NCBI RefSeq assembly: GCF_009865385.1 | Contig: NZ_WWJT01000051.1 | Span: forward strand, 1-51,460 | Origin: Streptomyces sp. SID486 | Lineage (GTDB): Bacteria; Actinomycetota; Actinomycetes; Streptomycetales; Streptomycetaceae | Direction of reading: 5' to 3' | Length of the DNA stretch: 51,460 bases | In this document: piece by piece, positions 32,484 to 46,103 of the stretch | How the letters are laid out: each line of letters starts with the position of its first letter | Numbering within the stretch: the stretch's first letter is position 1 | Translations under genes and position numbers: made by a program | Notes under the pieces: generated by a model | Database searches by the model: none | What the model saw: only the letters and a program-made list of their open reading frames with translations | Told to the model about the DNA's origin: nothing

Positions 32484-32514
32484 CCCCGGCCGTTTCACCA
32501 AACGACGGCCGGGG
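32484..32514 (+). terminator. Terminator after aroB
   Basis: CCCCGGCCGT (32484-32493) pairs perfectly with ACGGCCGGGG (32505-32514) around an 11-nt loop. Upstream, 32406-32431 has a short GTCCGTTCC tandem. Confidence 0.7.
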
Positions 32515-32593
32515 ACGGTACCGTTCGGTAGGCGGCGGAGGCGTGCCCCCGCCGCCAGCACCACAGTGCCTGTACGAGACGGAGTGGCAACGG

Positions 32594-33538
32594 ATGCAGC
32601 ACGCAGTGGGGTCTCCGCTGCCGCCGCCCCACCAGCCGGGGCAGGGGCCGCACGCCGGCTGGGCGTCGGCCGCGCACCACGCGGGCCCGCACCAGGGAGG
32701 GGCCCAGAGCCCCGCCCCCGGGCCCCCGCCACCGGGCTTCCCGGCCCCACCGCCCTCCGTGCCGCCCGCCTCGCACCAGCCGCCGGCTCCGTCCGGCCCG
32801 GTGCCGCCGGTCTCGCACCAGCCGCCGGCTCCCTCCGGCCCGGTGCCGCCGCCCGCGCCGCAGCCGCATGTCTCCGGCCCACCGGCCTCCGATACCACCG
32901 GGCACGTGCCGCTGCCACCCGGCGGCCCGGTCGGCGCCCTCGTGGCACCGCCCGCCGCGGCCGCGGTCCCGGACCCGGCGGCCACCACCCTCGCCGTCCT
33001 CCTCATCGGCCCGGCCGGCGCGGGCAAGACCAGCGTCGCCAAGTACTGGGCGGACCACCGCCGCGTCCCCACGGCCCACATCAGCCTGGACGACGTCCGC
33101 GAATGGGTCCGCTCGGGCTTCGCCGACCCCCAGTCCGGCTGGAACGACAACTCCGAGGCCCAGTACCGCCTGGCCCGCCGCACCTGCGGATTCGCCGCCC
33201 GCAACTTCCTGGCCAACGGCATCTCCTGCATCCTGGACGACGCCGTCTTCCCGGACCGCCCGGTGGTGGGTCTCGGCGGCTGGAAGCGGCACGTGGGCCC
33301 CGGCCTGCTCCCCGTCGTCCTGCTCCCGGGCCTGGACGTCGTCCTGGAGCGCAACGCCGAGCGCTCCGGCAACCGCCGCCTCACCGACGAGGAGGTGGCC
33401 CGCATCCACGGCCGCATGGCCGGCTGGTACGGCTCGGGCCTGCCGATCATCGACAACTCCCAGCTGGACGTCGCGGGCACGGCCCAGGTCCTCGACGAGG
33501 TCCTCGCGCGGGCCATGGCGAGTCCCCCGAGCTGGTAG
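32594..33538 (+). CDS. P-loop ATP-binding protein with a proline-rich N-terminus
   Basis: A 314-residue protein of unknown role. Residues 1-130 are disordered and rich in Pro, Ala, His and Gly, and include two near-identical units SHQPPAPSGPVPP (60-72 and 74-86). Residues 131-310 form an AAA_33/zeta-toxin-like nucleotide kinase domain with Walker A GPAGAGKT (139-146), LDDVREWVRSGF, and a second acidic motif ILDDAVFPDRP. This domain type phosphorylates small molecules or nucleic acid ends, but the substrate here is unknown. No antitoxin-like gene is next to it. The ATG at 32594 has GGAG about 9 nt upstream; a GTG at 32543 would add 17 residues. Confidence 0.75.
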   Translation: MQHAVGSPLPPPHQPGQGPHAGWASAAHHAGPHQGGAQSPAPGPPPPGFPAPPPSVPPASHQPPAPSGPVPPVSHQPPAPSGPVPPPAPQPHVSGPPASDTTGHVPLPPGGPVGALVAPPAAAAVPDPAATTLAVLLIGPAGAGKTSVAKYWADHRRVPTAHISLDDVREWVRSGFADPQSGWNDNSEAQYRLARRTCGFAARNFLANGISCILDDAVFPDRPVVGLGGWKRHVGPGLLPVVLLPGLDVVLERNAERSGNRRLTDEEVARIHGRMAGWYGSGLPIIDNSQLDVAGTAQVLDEVLARAMASPPSW

Positions 33539-33584
33539 CCGGGAAGGGAGCGTCCCGGCCTGGGGGTGCGGGCGACCCGCGCCG

Positions 33585-33695
33585 CCCCCCGGCGCACCCT
33601 GCGGCGTATGCCTCAGCACCCCCCGGCGCACCCTGCGGCGTATGCCTCAGCGCCCCGCAGCGCACCCCTCAGCACCCCCGGCGTATGCGTCAGCA
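33585..33695. repeat. 34-bp tandem repeat upstream of the M24 gene
   Basis: Two copies of a 34-bp unit, 33585-33618 and 33619-33652, differ only at the last base. Two shortened copies follow (33653-33674 and 33675-33695) that keep GCGTATGCSTCAGCA or parts of it. The unit reads CCCCCCGGCGCACCCTGCGG then CGTATGCCTCAGCA. It lies in the 222-nt gap after the ATP-binding protein. Confidence 0.85.
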
Positions 33696-33724
33696 CCCCG
33701 CGGAACCCCACTCGGCCCTCTCAA

Positions 33725-33754
33725 TCGGCACAAATCGCCCAGAACTCCTACGCT
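33725..33754 (+). promoter_or_regulatory. Promoter of the leaderless M24 gene
   Basis: TCGGCA (33725-33730), 18 nt, TACGCT (33749-33754). The hexamer ends 6 nt before the ATG at 33761 and no Shine-Dalgarno is present, so a leaderless message is likely. Confidence 0.5.
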
Positions 33755-33760
33755 CATCTC

Positions 33761-34867
33761 ATGTCAGAGGTGTACGCGAACCGCCGATCCCGGCTGCGGG
33801 ACCACGTCAACGCGGCCGGCACCGCGGCAGCGCTCGTCACCCGCCCGGCCAACGTCCGCTACCTCGCCGCCGCAGCCCCGCAGGGAGCCGTCCTGCTGCT
33901 CGGCCGGAGCGAGGACCTCCTGGTGTGCGCCGGCCCGCCGGAGGACCGTCCCTACGAAGGCAGGCCGGACGAGCACGTGCGCCTGCACGTCCTCGCCGCG
34001 AACGGCGGTGACGCCTCGGTCGCGGCGGCCGGCCTCGCCGCGGCCCAGGGAGCCGACTCCCTGGCGGTCGAGGAGCACCACCTCACCGTGGCCCGGCACA
34101 GAGCCCTCGCCTCGGTCGCCCCCGGGCTCCGCCTCACCGACATCGGCGGCGCCGTCGAGCAGCTGCGGGTGGTCAAGGACGAGGAGGAGATCTCCTGCAT
34201 CCGCATCGGCGCCGAGATCGCCGACCAGGCCCTCGGCGAACTGCTGGAGTCCATCCTGGTCGGCCGCACCGAACGGCACCTCGCGCTGGAGCTGGAGCGG
34301 CGCCTGGTGGACCACGGCGCCGACGGCCCGGCGTTCCCCACCTCCGTGGCCACCGGCCCGCACGCCGGCCGCCGGGGGCACCGGCCCACCGACCGGCGCG
34401 TGGAGGAGGGGGACTTCCTCTCCGTCTGCCTCGGCGCCACCTACCGCGGCTACCGCTGCGAGATCGGCCGTACGTTCGTCATCGGCACCTCGCCGGCCGA
34501 CTGGCAGATCGAGCTGTACGACCTCGTCTTCGCCGCTCAGCGGGCCGGACGGGAGTTCCTCGCACCCGGCGCCGCCTACCGCGACGTGGACCGCGCGGCA
34601 CGGCAGGTACTGGACACCGCGGGCTATGCGGAGGCCCTGCCACCGCTGATCGGACACGGGGTCGGACTCGAAATCGACGAGGACCCGCAGTTGGCGCCCG
34701 CGGCCATGGGTAAACTGGACGCTTGCGTGCCGGTCACCGTCGAACCGGGGGTCCACCTCCCGGGCCGGGGCGGTGTCCGGATCGATGACACGCTCGTCGT
34801 GCGCCCCGAGGCGGACGGCGGACCCGAGCTACTCACCATCACGACCAAGGAGCTGCTCGCGCTGTAG
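33761..34867 (+). CDS. M24 'pita-bread' family protein with degenerate metal ligands
   Basis: A 368-residue protein laid out like aminopeptidase P or proline dipeptidase: an N-terminal creatinase-type domain (1-135) and a C-terminal pita-bread domain (140-368). Compared by eye with E. coli PepP, the two bridging Asp are replaced by Cys223 ([11 protein letters not shown]) and Glu234 (CEIGRTF). The His of GHGVGL (His299) and the Glu of VEPG (Glu328) are kept, the usual metal-pocket His three turns later is Asp306, and the last Glu is Asp342 (RIDDT). Catalysis is therefore doubtful, though the fold is clearly intact. The ATG is probably read leaderless. efp follows 50 nt downstream, a common pairing in many bacteria. 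Confidence 0.85.
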   Translation: MSEVYANRRSRLRDHVNAAGTAAALVTRPANVRYLAAAAPQGAVLLLGRSEDLLVCAGPPEDRPYEGRPDEHVRLHVLAANGGDASVAAAGLAAAQGADSLAVEEHHLTVARHRALASVAPGLRLTDIGGAVEQLRVVKDEEEISCIRIGAEIADQALGELLESILVGRTERHLALELERRLVDHGADGPAFPTSVATGPHAGRRGHRPTDRRVEEGDFLSVCLGATYRGYRCEIGRTFVIGTSPADWQIELYDLVFAAQRAGREFLAPGAAYRDVDRAARQVLDTAGYAEALPPLIGHGVGLEIDEDPQLAPAAMGKLDACVPVTVEPGVHLPGRGGVRIDDTLVVRPEADGGPELLTITTKELLAL

Positions 34868-34917
34868 GAGTGCGTGCCCCCGTGGTCGTCCACGTCAGTC
34901 CAGGAGATTCCGCAACC

Positions 34918-35484
34918 GTGGCTTCCACGAACGACCTCAAGAACGGATTGGTGCTCAAGCTCGAAGGCGGCCAGCTCTGGTCCGTCGTCGAGTTCCAGCA
35001 CGTCAAGCCTGGCAAGGGCCCGGCCTTCGTGCGCACCAAGCTGAAGAACGTGCTCTCCGGCAAGGTGGTCGACAAGACCTTCAACGCCGGTGTCAAGGTC
35101 GAGACGGCCACTGTCGACAAGCGCGACATGCAGTTCTCGTACATGGACGGCGAGTACTTCGTCTTCATGGACATGGAGACGTACGACCAGCTGATGGTCG
35201 ACCGCAAGGCCGTCGGCGACGCCGCCAACTTCCTCATCGAGGGCTTCACGGCCACCGTGGCCCAGCACGAGGGCGAGGTGCTCTTCGTCGAGCTGCCGGC
35301 CGCCGTCGAGCTGGTCGTCCAGGAGACCGAGCCGGGTGTCCAGGGCGACCGCTCCACCGGTGGTACCAAGCCCGCCACCCTGGAGACCGGCCACCAGATC
35401 CAGGTCCCGCTCTTCATCACCACCGGTGAGAAGATCAAGGTCGACACCCGCACCAGCGACTACCTCGGCCGGGTGAACAGCTAA
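34918..35484 (+). CDS. efp: Elongation factor P
   Basis: EF-P relieves ribosomes stalled on polyproline by acting between the P and E sites. The 188-residue protein has the standard three barrels. The domain I tip loop is [12 protein letters not shown] with Lys33. This PGKGP-type loop belongs, from published work, to an actinobacterial group whose tip lysine functions without the usual modification, and no epmA or epmB modification gene is seen here. The GTG at 34918 is chosen: AGGAG lies 11 nt upstream and the conserved [12 protein letters not shown] follows directly. nusB starts 2 nt after its stop. Confidence 0.96.
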   Translation: MASTNDLKNGLVLKLEGGQLWSVVEFQHVKPGKGPAFVRTKLKNVLSGKVVDKTFNAGVKVETATVDKRDMQFSYMDGEYFVFMDMETYDQLMVDRKAVGDAANFLIEGFTATVAQHEGEVLFVELPAAVELVVQETEPGVQGDRSTGGTKPATLETGHQIQVPLFITTGEKIKVDTRTSDYLGRVNS

Positions 35485-35486
35485 CC

Positions 35487-35915
35487 GTGGCTGCCCGCAA
35501 CACGGCCCGCAAGCGCGCTTTCCAGATCCTCTTCGAGGGCGATCAGCGCGGCGCCGACGTCCTGACGGTCCTCGCGGACTGGGTCCGGCTGTCCCGGTCC
35601 GACACCCGGCAGCCGCCGGTCAGCGAGTACACGATGCAACTGGTCGAGGGCTACGCGGAGCACGCGACGCGGATCGACGAGCTGATCGCCCAGTACGCCG
35701 TGGGCTGGACGCTGGACCGCATGCCGGTCGTCGACCGCAACATCCTGCGGCTGGGCGCGTACGAGCTGATCTGGGTCGACGAGACCCCGGACGCCGTCGT
35801 CCTGGACGAGATGGTGCAGCTGGCGAAGGAGTTCTCGACGGACGAGTCGCCCGCCTTCGTCAACGGCCTGCTGGGCCGGCTGAAGGAGCTGAAGCCGACG
35901 CTGCGGCGCGCGTAG
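35487..35915 (+). CDS. nusB: Transcription antitermination factor NusB
   Basis: NusB binds boxA RNA with S10 (NusE) and supports rRNA transcription. The 142-residue all-helical protein starts AARNTARKRAFQILFEGDQRG and shows the family blocks MPVVDRNILRLGAYELIW and FVNGLLGRLKELKPTL. GTG start directly after efp (2-nt gap), so the two are co-transcribed. Confidence 0.95.
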   Translation: MAARNTARKRAFQILFEGDQRGADVLTVLADWVRLSRSDTRQPPVSEYTMQLVEGYAEHATRIDELIAQYAVGWTLDRMPVVDRNILRLGAYELIWVDETPDAVVLDEMVQLAKEFSTDESPAFVNGLLGRLKELKPTLRRA

Positions 35916-35931
35916 CCGCACAGCCCGCCCA

Positions 35932-36004
35932 GAGGGGCGCAGAGGACTGCCGTACGGCGGCTGCGGGTCTCCCGTGGCGCGTCGCGCAGTTCCCCGCGCC
36001 CCTC
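35932..36004. repeat. Streptomyces-type dispersed intergenic hairpin element
   Basis: GAGGGGCGC (35932-35940) pairs with GCGCCCCTC (35996-36004); the right side reads TCGCGCAGTTCCCCGCGCCC (35982-36001) then CTC. I recall this string as very frequent between genes in streptomycetes. It follows the nusB stop by 16 nt and may end nusB transcription. Confidence 0.65.
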
Positions 36005-36147
36005 AGGCATGTCCGCGCTGCGGTGCCGGGCGCGTCCGCCCATGGCGCACGTCCGCCCCAGGCGGACCCCGGCCTCGTCACCGGCGTCCGAGGCCCGGCC
36101 GCGCGTGCCGACGCCGGTGCCGGGCGGGCGCGGCCTCGTCGCAGAAC

Positions 36148-36192
36148 GCCGCCGGGGTGGCCGGACCATGAAGGTCCGGCCACCCCGGCGGC
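36148..36192 (-). terminator. bldD terminator, 20-bp perfect stem
   Basis: 36148-36167 and 36173-36192 are exact reverse complements with a 5-nt loop (atgaa on the plus strand), 27 nt past the bldD stop. Confidence 0.88.
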
Positions 36193-36219
36193 ACGTTTCT
36201 GCTGAGTCCTGGGAGGGGG

Positions 36220-36723
36220 CTACGCCTCTTCGTGCGAGGCCACCGCGCGGCGCGCGTCCGCGTCCAGCACGCCCCAGCTGATCAGCTGCTCGGTGAGGAC
36301 CGAGGGGGACTGGTCGTAGATGACGGCGAGTGTGCGCAGGTCGTCCTGGCGGATCGACAGCACCTTGCCGTTGTAGTCGCCGCGCTGGGACTGGATCGTC
36401 GCCGCGTAGCGCTGCAGCGGGCCCGCCTTCTCGGCCGGCACGGTGGCCAGCCGCTCCAGGTCCAGGACCAGCTTCGGCGGCGGCTCGGCGGCCCCGCCCG
36501 GCGTGGTGCCCGGCAGGAGTTCCTGGACCGGGACGCCATAGAAATCGGCCAACTCGGCAAGACGCTGGACGGTCACGGCGCGGTCGCCGCGCTCGTACGA
36601 ACCGACCACCACGGCCTTCCAGCGCCCCTGGGACTTCTCCTCGACACCGTGGAGGGAAAGGCCCTGCTGGGTGCGGATGGCCCGGAGCTTGGCCCCGAGC
36701 TGTTTGGCGTATTCGCTGGACAT
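36220..36723 (-). CDS. bldD: Developmental master repressor BldD
   Basis: BldD holds Streptomyces in vegetative growth by repressing sporulation genes when dimerised by tetrameric c-di-GMP. The 167-residue protein has an N-terminal Xre-type helix-turn-helix (about 9-70; LGAKLRAIRTQQGLSLHGVEEKSQGRWKAVVVGSYERGDRAV region) and a C-terminal domain. The published c-di-GMP signature RGD-X8-RXXD is intact: Arg114, Gly115, Asp116, then Arg125 and Asp128 (RQDD). The ATG has GGGGAG 5 nt upstream. It is divergent from pyrR. Its promoter has a palindrome at the start site, in keeping with known autorepression. Confidence 0.98.
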   Translation of the reverse strand: MSSEYAKQLGAKLRAIRTQQGLSLHGVEEKSQGRWKAVVVGSYERGDRAVTVQRLAELADFYGVPVQELLPGTTPGGAAEPPPKLVLDLERLATVPAEKAGPLQRYAATIQSQRGDYNGKVLSIRQDDLRTLAVIYDQSPSVLTEQLISWGVLDADARRAVASHEEA

Positions 36724-36782
36724 ATGGCTCCCCGGACACTGTGTCGACGCGGCCGGCTGTCTTCCCGCCGCGCGGCTGGTAA

Positions 36783-36793
36783 CTCACTGTGAG
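36783..36793. promoter_or_regulatory. Palindrome at the bldD start site, probable BldD operator
   Basis: CTCACTGTGAG is a perfect palindrome around one base, immediately downstream of the bldD -10. BldD boxes are pseudo-palindromic, and bldD is a known autorepressed gene. The fit to the full published consensus is partial by eye. Confidence 0.5.
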
Positions 36794-36821
36794 GTTACGC
36801 AGCGTGACTCTCATGCGTCAA
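36792..36821 (-). promoter_or_regulatory. bldD promoter
   Basis: On the minus strand TTGACG (36821-36816), 18 nt, TAACCT (36797-36792): a strong HrdB-type promoter with a leader of about 60 nt. Confidence 0.7.
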
Positions 36822-36941
36822 GCCGAATGGTCCACACCGACTCTTCCGTGGTAGTGGCCGTCCACTAGGCCAAGCGGGTGACAGGGGGGAGGCCGGGAGG
36901 CGGTGCGCGACCTGCTACCGTGGATGGCGCAAATCCGACGT

Positions 36942-37586
<645 letters not shown>

Positions 37587-37676
37587 CGAGCCGGGCACCC
37601 GGCCGCCCCCGGCGTGCCGACCGATGCCCGGTATGTCGTAATTCTCCCGAATGAACTGCCTTACGGAGCCTGACAG

Positions 37677-38654
37677 ATGCAGCGTCATCTCATCTCGGCC
37701 GCCGATCTCACCCGCGACGACGCCGTCCTGATCCTCGACACCGCCGAGGAGATGGCCCGGGTCGCCGACCGGCCGATCAAGAAGCTGCCGACCCTGCGCG
37801 GCCGGACGATCGTCAACCTCTTCTTCGAGGACTCCACGCGCACGCGGATCTCGTTCGAGGCCGCCGAGAAGCGGCTGTCCGCGGACGTCATCAACTTCAC
37901 CGCCAAGGGATCCTCGGTGTCCAAGGGCGAGTCCCTCAAGGACACCGCGCAGACCCTGGAGGCCATGGGCGTCGACGCCGTGGTCATCCGGCACGGCGCC
38001 TCCGGGGCCCCGTACCGGCTCGCCAACTCCGGCTGGATCGACGCCGCCGTCATCAACGCCGGCGACGGCACGCACCAGCACCCCACCCAGGCCCTGCTGG
38101 ACGCCTTCACCATGCGCCGCCGGCTGATCGGCCGCGACGCCGGGCTCGGCCAGGACCTGTCCGGCAGGCGGATCACCGTCGTCGGCGACGTCCTGCACAG
38201 CCGGGTCGCCCGCTCCAACGTCGACCTGCTGCACACCCTCGGCGCCGAGGTCACCCTGGTCGCCCCGCCCACCCTCGTCCCGGTCGGCGTCGAGAAGTGG
38301 CCCTGCGAGGTGTCGTACGACCTCGACAGCACGCTGCCCAAGAGCGACGCCGTGATGATGCTCCGCGTCCAGCGCGAGCGCATGAACGCGGCCTTCTTCC
38401 CGACCGAGCGCGAGTACTCCCGCCGCTACGGCCTGGACGGCGACCGCATGGCCCGGCTGCCCGAGCACGCCATCGTGATGCACCCCGGCCCCATGGTCCG
38501 CGGCATGGAGATCACCGCCGAGGTCGCCGACTCCGGCCGCTGCACCGCCGTCGAGCAGGTCGCCAACGGCGTCTCCATCCGGATGGCCGTCCTCTACCTG
38601 CTGCTCGGCGGCAACGAGCCCGCCGTCACCCCCGCCCGTACCGAGGAGAAGTAG
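37677..38654 (+). CDS. pyrB: Aspartate carbamoyltransferase catalytic subunit
   Basis: Joins carbamoyl phosphate and aspartate. The 325-residue protein has the carbamoyl phosphate motif STRTR (53-57, in [13 protein letters not shown]), the second motif HPTQALLD and the aspartate-binding region near RVQRERM. ACGGAG precedes the ATG. No pyrI regulatory subunit is present, as in other actinobacteria. It lies 90 nt after pyrR, and pyrC starts 7 nt after its stop. Confidence 0.97.
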   Translation: MQRHLISAADLTRDDAVLILDTAEEMARVADRPIKKLPTLRGRTIVNLFFEDSTRTRISFEAAEKRLSADVINFTAKGSSVSKGESLKDTAQTLEAMGVDAVVIRHGASGAPYRLANSGWIDAAVINAGDGTHQHPTQALLDAFTMRRRLIGRDAGLGQDLSGRRITVVGDVLHSRVARSNVDLLHTLGAEVTLVAPPTLVPVGVEKWPCEVSYDLDSTLPKSDAVMMLRVQRERMNAAFFPTEREYSRRYGLDGDRMARLPEHAIVMHPGPMVRGMEITAEVADSGRCTAVEQVANGVSIRMAVLYLLLGGNEPAVTPARTEEK

Positions 38655-38661
38655 AAAACCC

Positions 38662-39948
38662 ATGAGCAAGATCTTGATCCGTGGTGCGAAGGTGCTCGGC
38701 GGCGCGCCGCAGGACGTGCTGATCGACGGGGAGACCATCGCCGGGACCGGTGCCGGGCTGTCCGCCGAGGGTGCCGAGGTCGTCGAGGCCGGCGGCAAGG
38801 TGCTGCTGCCGGGCCTGGTCGACCTGCACACCCACCTGCGCGAGCCGGGCCGCGAGGACTCCGAGACCGTCCTCACCGGCACCCGCGCTGCGGCGAGCGG
38901 CGGCTACACGGCCGTCTTCGCCATGGCCAACACCTTCCCCGTCGCCGACACCGCCGGCGTGGTCGAGCAGGTCTGGCGGCTCGGCCAGGAGCACGGCTAC
39001 TGCGACGTGCAGCCCATCGGCGCCGTCACCGTCGGCCTGGAGGGACGCAAGCTCGCCGAGCTGGGCGCGATGCACGAGTCCGCCGCCGGTGTCACCGTCT
39101 TCTCCGACGACGGCAAGTGCGTCGACGACGCCGTGATCATGCGCCGCGCGCTGGAGTACGTGAAGGCGTTCGGCGGCGTCGTCGCCCAGCACGCCCAGGA
39201 GCCCCGGCTGACCGAGGGCGCCCAGATGAACGAGGGCGTCGTCTCCGCCGAACTGGGCCTGGGCGGCTGGCCGGCCGTCGCCGAGGAGTCGGTCATCGCG
39301 CGCGACGTGCTGCTCGCCGAGCACGTCGGCTCCCGCGTCCACATCTGCCACCTGTCGACGGCCGGCTCCGTGGAGATCGTCCGCTGGGCCAAGTCCCGGG
39401 GCATCCAGGTCACCGCCGAGGTCACCCCGCACCACCTGCTCCTCACCGACGAGCTGGTGCGCACCTACGACCCCGTCTACAAGGTCAACCCGCCGCTGCG
39501 CACCGAGCGCGACGTCATGGCCCTGCGCGAGGCGCTCGCCGACGGCACGATCGACATCGTCGCCACCGACCACGCCCCGCACCCGCACGAGGACAAGGAC
39601 TGCGAGTGGGCCGCCGCCGCCATGGGCATGGTGGGCCTGGAGACCGCGTTGTCGGTGGTCCAGGAGACCATGGTCGACACGGGTCTGCTGGACTGGGCCG
39701 GCGTCGCCGACCGCATGTCCGTCAAGCCCGCGCAGATCGGACAGGCCACCCGGCACGGCCGTCCCGTCTCGGCTGGTGAGCCCGCCAACCTCACCCTCGT
39801 CGACACGGAATACCGTGGCCTGGTGGACCCCGCGGGCTTCGCCTCACGCAGCCGCAACACCCCCTACCAGGGACGTGAGCTGCCGGGCCGTGTGACGCAC
39901 ACGTGGCTGCGGGGCAAGGCCACGCTCGTCGACGGGAAGCTCACGTGA
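38662..39948 (+). CDS. pyrC: Dihydroorotase
   Basis: Zinc amidohydrolase that closes carbamoyl aspartate to dihydroorotate. The 428-residue protein of the class I type has DLHTHLREPG with zinc ligands His56 and His58, HICHLSTAGS with further metal-binding His, TPHHLLLTDE, and TDHAPHPHEDK with the catalytic Asp. It ends ARG..., [15 protein letters not shown], and its stop overlaps the next GTG (GTGA). Confidence 0.97.
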   Translation: MSKILIRGAKVLGGAPQDVLIDGETIAGTGAGLSAEGAEVVEAGGKVLLPGLVDLHTHLREPGREDSETVLTGTRAAASGGYTAVFAMANTFPVADTAGVVEQVWRLGQEHGYCDVQPIGAVTVGLEGRKLAELGAMHESAAGVTVFSDDGKCVDDAVIMRRALEYVKAFGGVVAQHAQEPRLTEGAQMNEGVVSAELGLGGWPAVAEESVIARDVLLAEHVGSRVHICHLSTAGSVEIVRWAKSRGIQVTAEVTPHHLLLTDELVRTYDPVYKVNPPLRTERDVMALREALADGTIDIVATDHAPHPHEDKDCEWAAAAMGMVGLETALSVVQETMVDTGLLDWAGVADRMSVKPAQIGQATRHGRPVSAGEPANLTLVDTEYRGLVDPAGFASRSRNTPYQGRELPGRVTHTWLRGKATLVDGKLT

Positions 39949-40505
39949 CACCTGTAATCCTGCTGGCCGAGGCACGGAAGTCCGCCGAGGTCACCGACTG
40001 GGGCGGCCGCATCGGCTGGCTCGTCGGACTGGCCCTGTTCATCGCGCTCGTCTACTGGCTGATGCGCGAGGGCTGGAAGTGGCGCGGCACCCTTCAGGGT
40101 GACCTCCCGGCGCTGCCCACCGCGCCGGAGGAGACCGGCCCGGTGAAACTGGGCATGAGCGGCCGCTACCACGGCTCCACCACCGCCGGGCAGTGGCTGG
40201 ACCGGATCGTGGCCCACGGCCTGGGCACCCGCAGCCGGGCCCGGCTCACCCTGACCGACGCGGGGCTCCTCGTCGAGCGCCCCGGCGCCACCGACTTCTT
40301 CGTCCCCACGGCCGCACTGCGCGGCGCCCGGCTGGACAAGGGCATCGCCGGCAAGGTCCTCACCGAGGGCGGACTGCTGGTGGTGACCTGGGCGCTGGGC
40401 GACAAACTGATCGACTCCGGCTTCCGCTCCGACCACGCGGCCGAGCACGCCGACTGGGTCGACACCCTGAACCAGATGACCAACGACACGGAAGGCGCGC
40501 GATGA
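39945..40505 (+). CDS. Conserved membrane protein with PH-like domain, inside the pyr operon
   Basis: A 186-residue protein of unknown function. After about 20 residues a single membrane helix spans roughly 24-43 ([20 protein letters not shown]); residues 75-175 look like a compact beta-rich domain ([38 protein letters not shown]) like the PH-like fold used for actinobacterial transporter-associated proteins. It overlaps pyrC at its start (GTGA) and carA at its end (ATGA), so it is firmly part of the operon, although no role in pyrimidine synthesis is known to me. Confidence 0.8.
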   Translation: MTPVILLAEARKSAEVTDWGGRIGWLVGLALFIALVYWLMREGWKWRGTLQGDLPALPTAPEETGPVKLGMSGRYHGSTTAGQWLDRIVAHGLGTRSRARLTLTDAGLLVERPGATDFFVPTAALRGARLDKGIAGKVLTEGGLLVVTWALGDKLIDSGFRSDHAAEHADWVDTLNQMTNDTEGAR

Positions 40506-41636
40506 CGACCTCCACCAGGGGAGCCGCGAAGGCTCCCGCCGTACTCGTCCTGGAGGACGGCCGCATCTTCCGCGGTCGCGCCTACGGGGCCGTGGGGGAG
40601 ACCTTCGGCGAGGCCGTGTTCTCCACCGGCATGACCGGCTACCAGGAGACCCTCACCGACCCGTCGTACGACCGCCAGATCGTCGTCGCGACCGCCCCCC
40701 AGATCGGCAACACCGGCTGGAACGACGAGGACGACGAGTCGGGCCGCATCTGGGTCTCCGGCTACGTCGTGCGCGACCCCGCGCGCGTGCCGTCCAACTG
40801 GCGCTCCAGGCGCTCCCTGGACGACGAGCTGGAGCGGCAGGGCGTCGTCGGCATCTCCGGCATCGACACCCGCGCCCTCACCCGCCACCTGCGCGAGCGC
40901 GGCTCGATGCGCGCCGGCGTCTTCTCCGGCGAGGCACTCGCGGCCGACGCCGAGCTGCTGGAGCGCGTACAGGCCCAGCCGCACATGAAGGGCGCGAGCC
41001 TCTACGAGGAGGTCGCCACCAAGGAGGCGTACGTCGTCCCCGCGGTCGGCCAGAAGAAGTTCACCGTCGCCGCCGTCGACCTCGGCATCAAGGGCATGAC
41101 CCCGCACCGCATGGCCGAGCGCGGCATCGAGGTGCACGTGCTGCCGGCCACCGCCACCGCCGAGGAGATCTACGCCGTCGAGCCCGACGGGGTGTTCTTC
41201 TCCAACGGCCCCGGCGACCCCGCGACGGCCGACGGCCCGGTGGCCCTGATGACCGCCGTCCTGGAGCGCCGGACGCCGCTGTTCGGCATCTGCTTCGGCA
41301 ACCAGATCCTCGGCCGCGCCCTCGGCTTCGGCACCTACAAGCTGAAGTACGGCCACCGGGGCATCAACCAGCCGGTCCAGGACCGTACGACCGGCAAGGT
41401 CGAGGTCACCGCGCACAACCACGGCTTCGCCGTGGACGCGCCGCTCGACAAGGTCAGCGAGACGAGGTTCGGCCGCGCCGAGGTCTCGCACGTCTGCCTG
41501 AACGACGACGTCGTGGAGGGGCTCCAGCTGCTCGACCAGCCGGCCTTCTCCGTCCAGTACCACCCCGAAGCGGCAGCGGGCCCGCACGACGCCGCCTACC
41601 TGTTCGACCGCTTCGTTTCCCTGATGGAGGGCCAGC

Positions 41637-41644
<8 letters not shown>
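40502..41644 (+). CDS. carA: Carbamoyl phosphate synthetase small subunit (glutaminase)
   Basis: Supplies ammonia from glutamine for carbamoyl phosphate. In the 380-residue protein the N-terminal domain begins at [19 protein letters not shown], and the glutaminase triad is Cys264 ([11 protein letters not shown]) with the His and Glu of [12 protein letters not shown]. The ATG overlaps the preceding stop and carB starts 8 nt before its own stop, so translation is coupled. Confidence 0.97.
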
Positions 41645-44945
<3,301 letters not shown>

Positions 44946-44952
44946 CAGCCCC

Positions 44953-44982
44953 GAGGGGGACACCGGAAACGGTGTCCCCCTC
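44953..44982 (+). terminator. Hairpin between carB and pyrD, probable attenuator
   Basis: GAGGGGGACACC (44953-44964) and GGTGTCCCCCTC (44971-44982) make a perfect 12-bp stem with loop ggaaac, followed by TTC. It lies 8 nt after the carB stop and ends 14 nt before the pyrD ATG, inside an otherwise continuous operon. Confidence 0.75.
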
Positions 44983-44996
44983 TTCATGAGGACACC

Positions 44997-46099
<1,103 letters not shown>

Positions 46100-46103
<4 letters not shown>

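Larger units (their letters stand above)
35916..36219. other. nusB-bldD intergenic region (304 nt)
   Basis: This space between the convergent nusB and bldD genes contains a common Streptomyces-type intergenic element (35932-36004), a His/Arg-coding-looking but unsupported GC-rich middle (36005-36147), and the bldD terminator (36148-36192). No gene is supported. Confidence 0.7.

Noticed and set aside
36005..36147. Small ORFs between nusB and bldD
   Set aside because: Arg/Pro-rich frames on both strands, without ribosome binding sites, in repeat-like sequence.
39644..39652. TTGTCGGTG in pyrC as a further RecA-NDp box
   Set aside because: It is inside coding sequence and no TANNNT follows after 8 nt.
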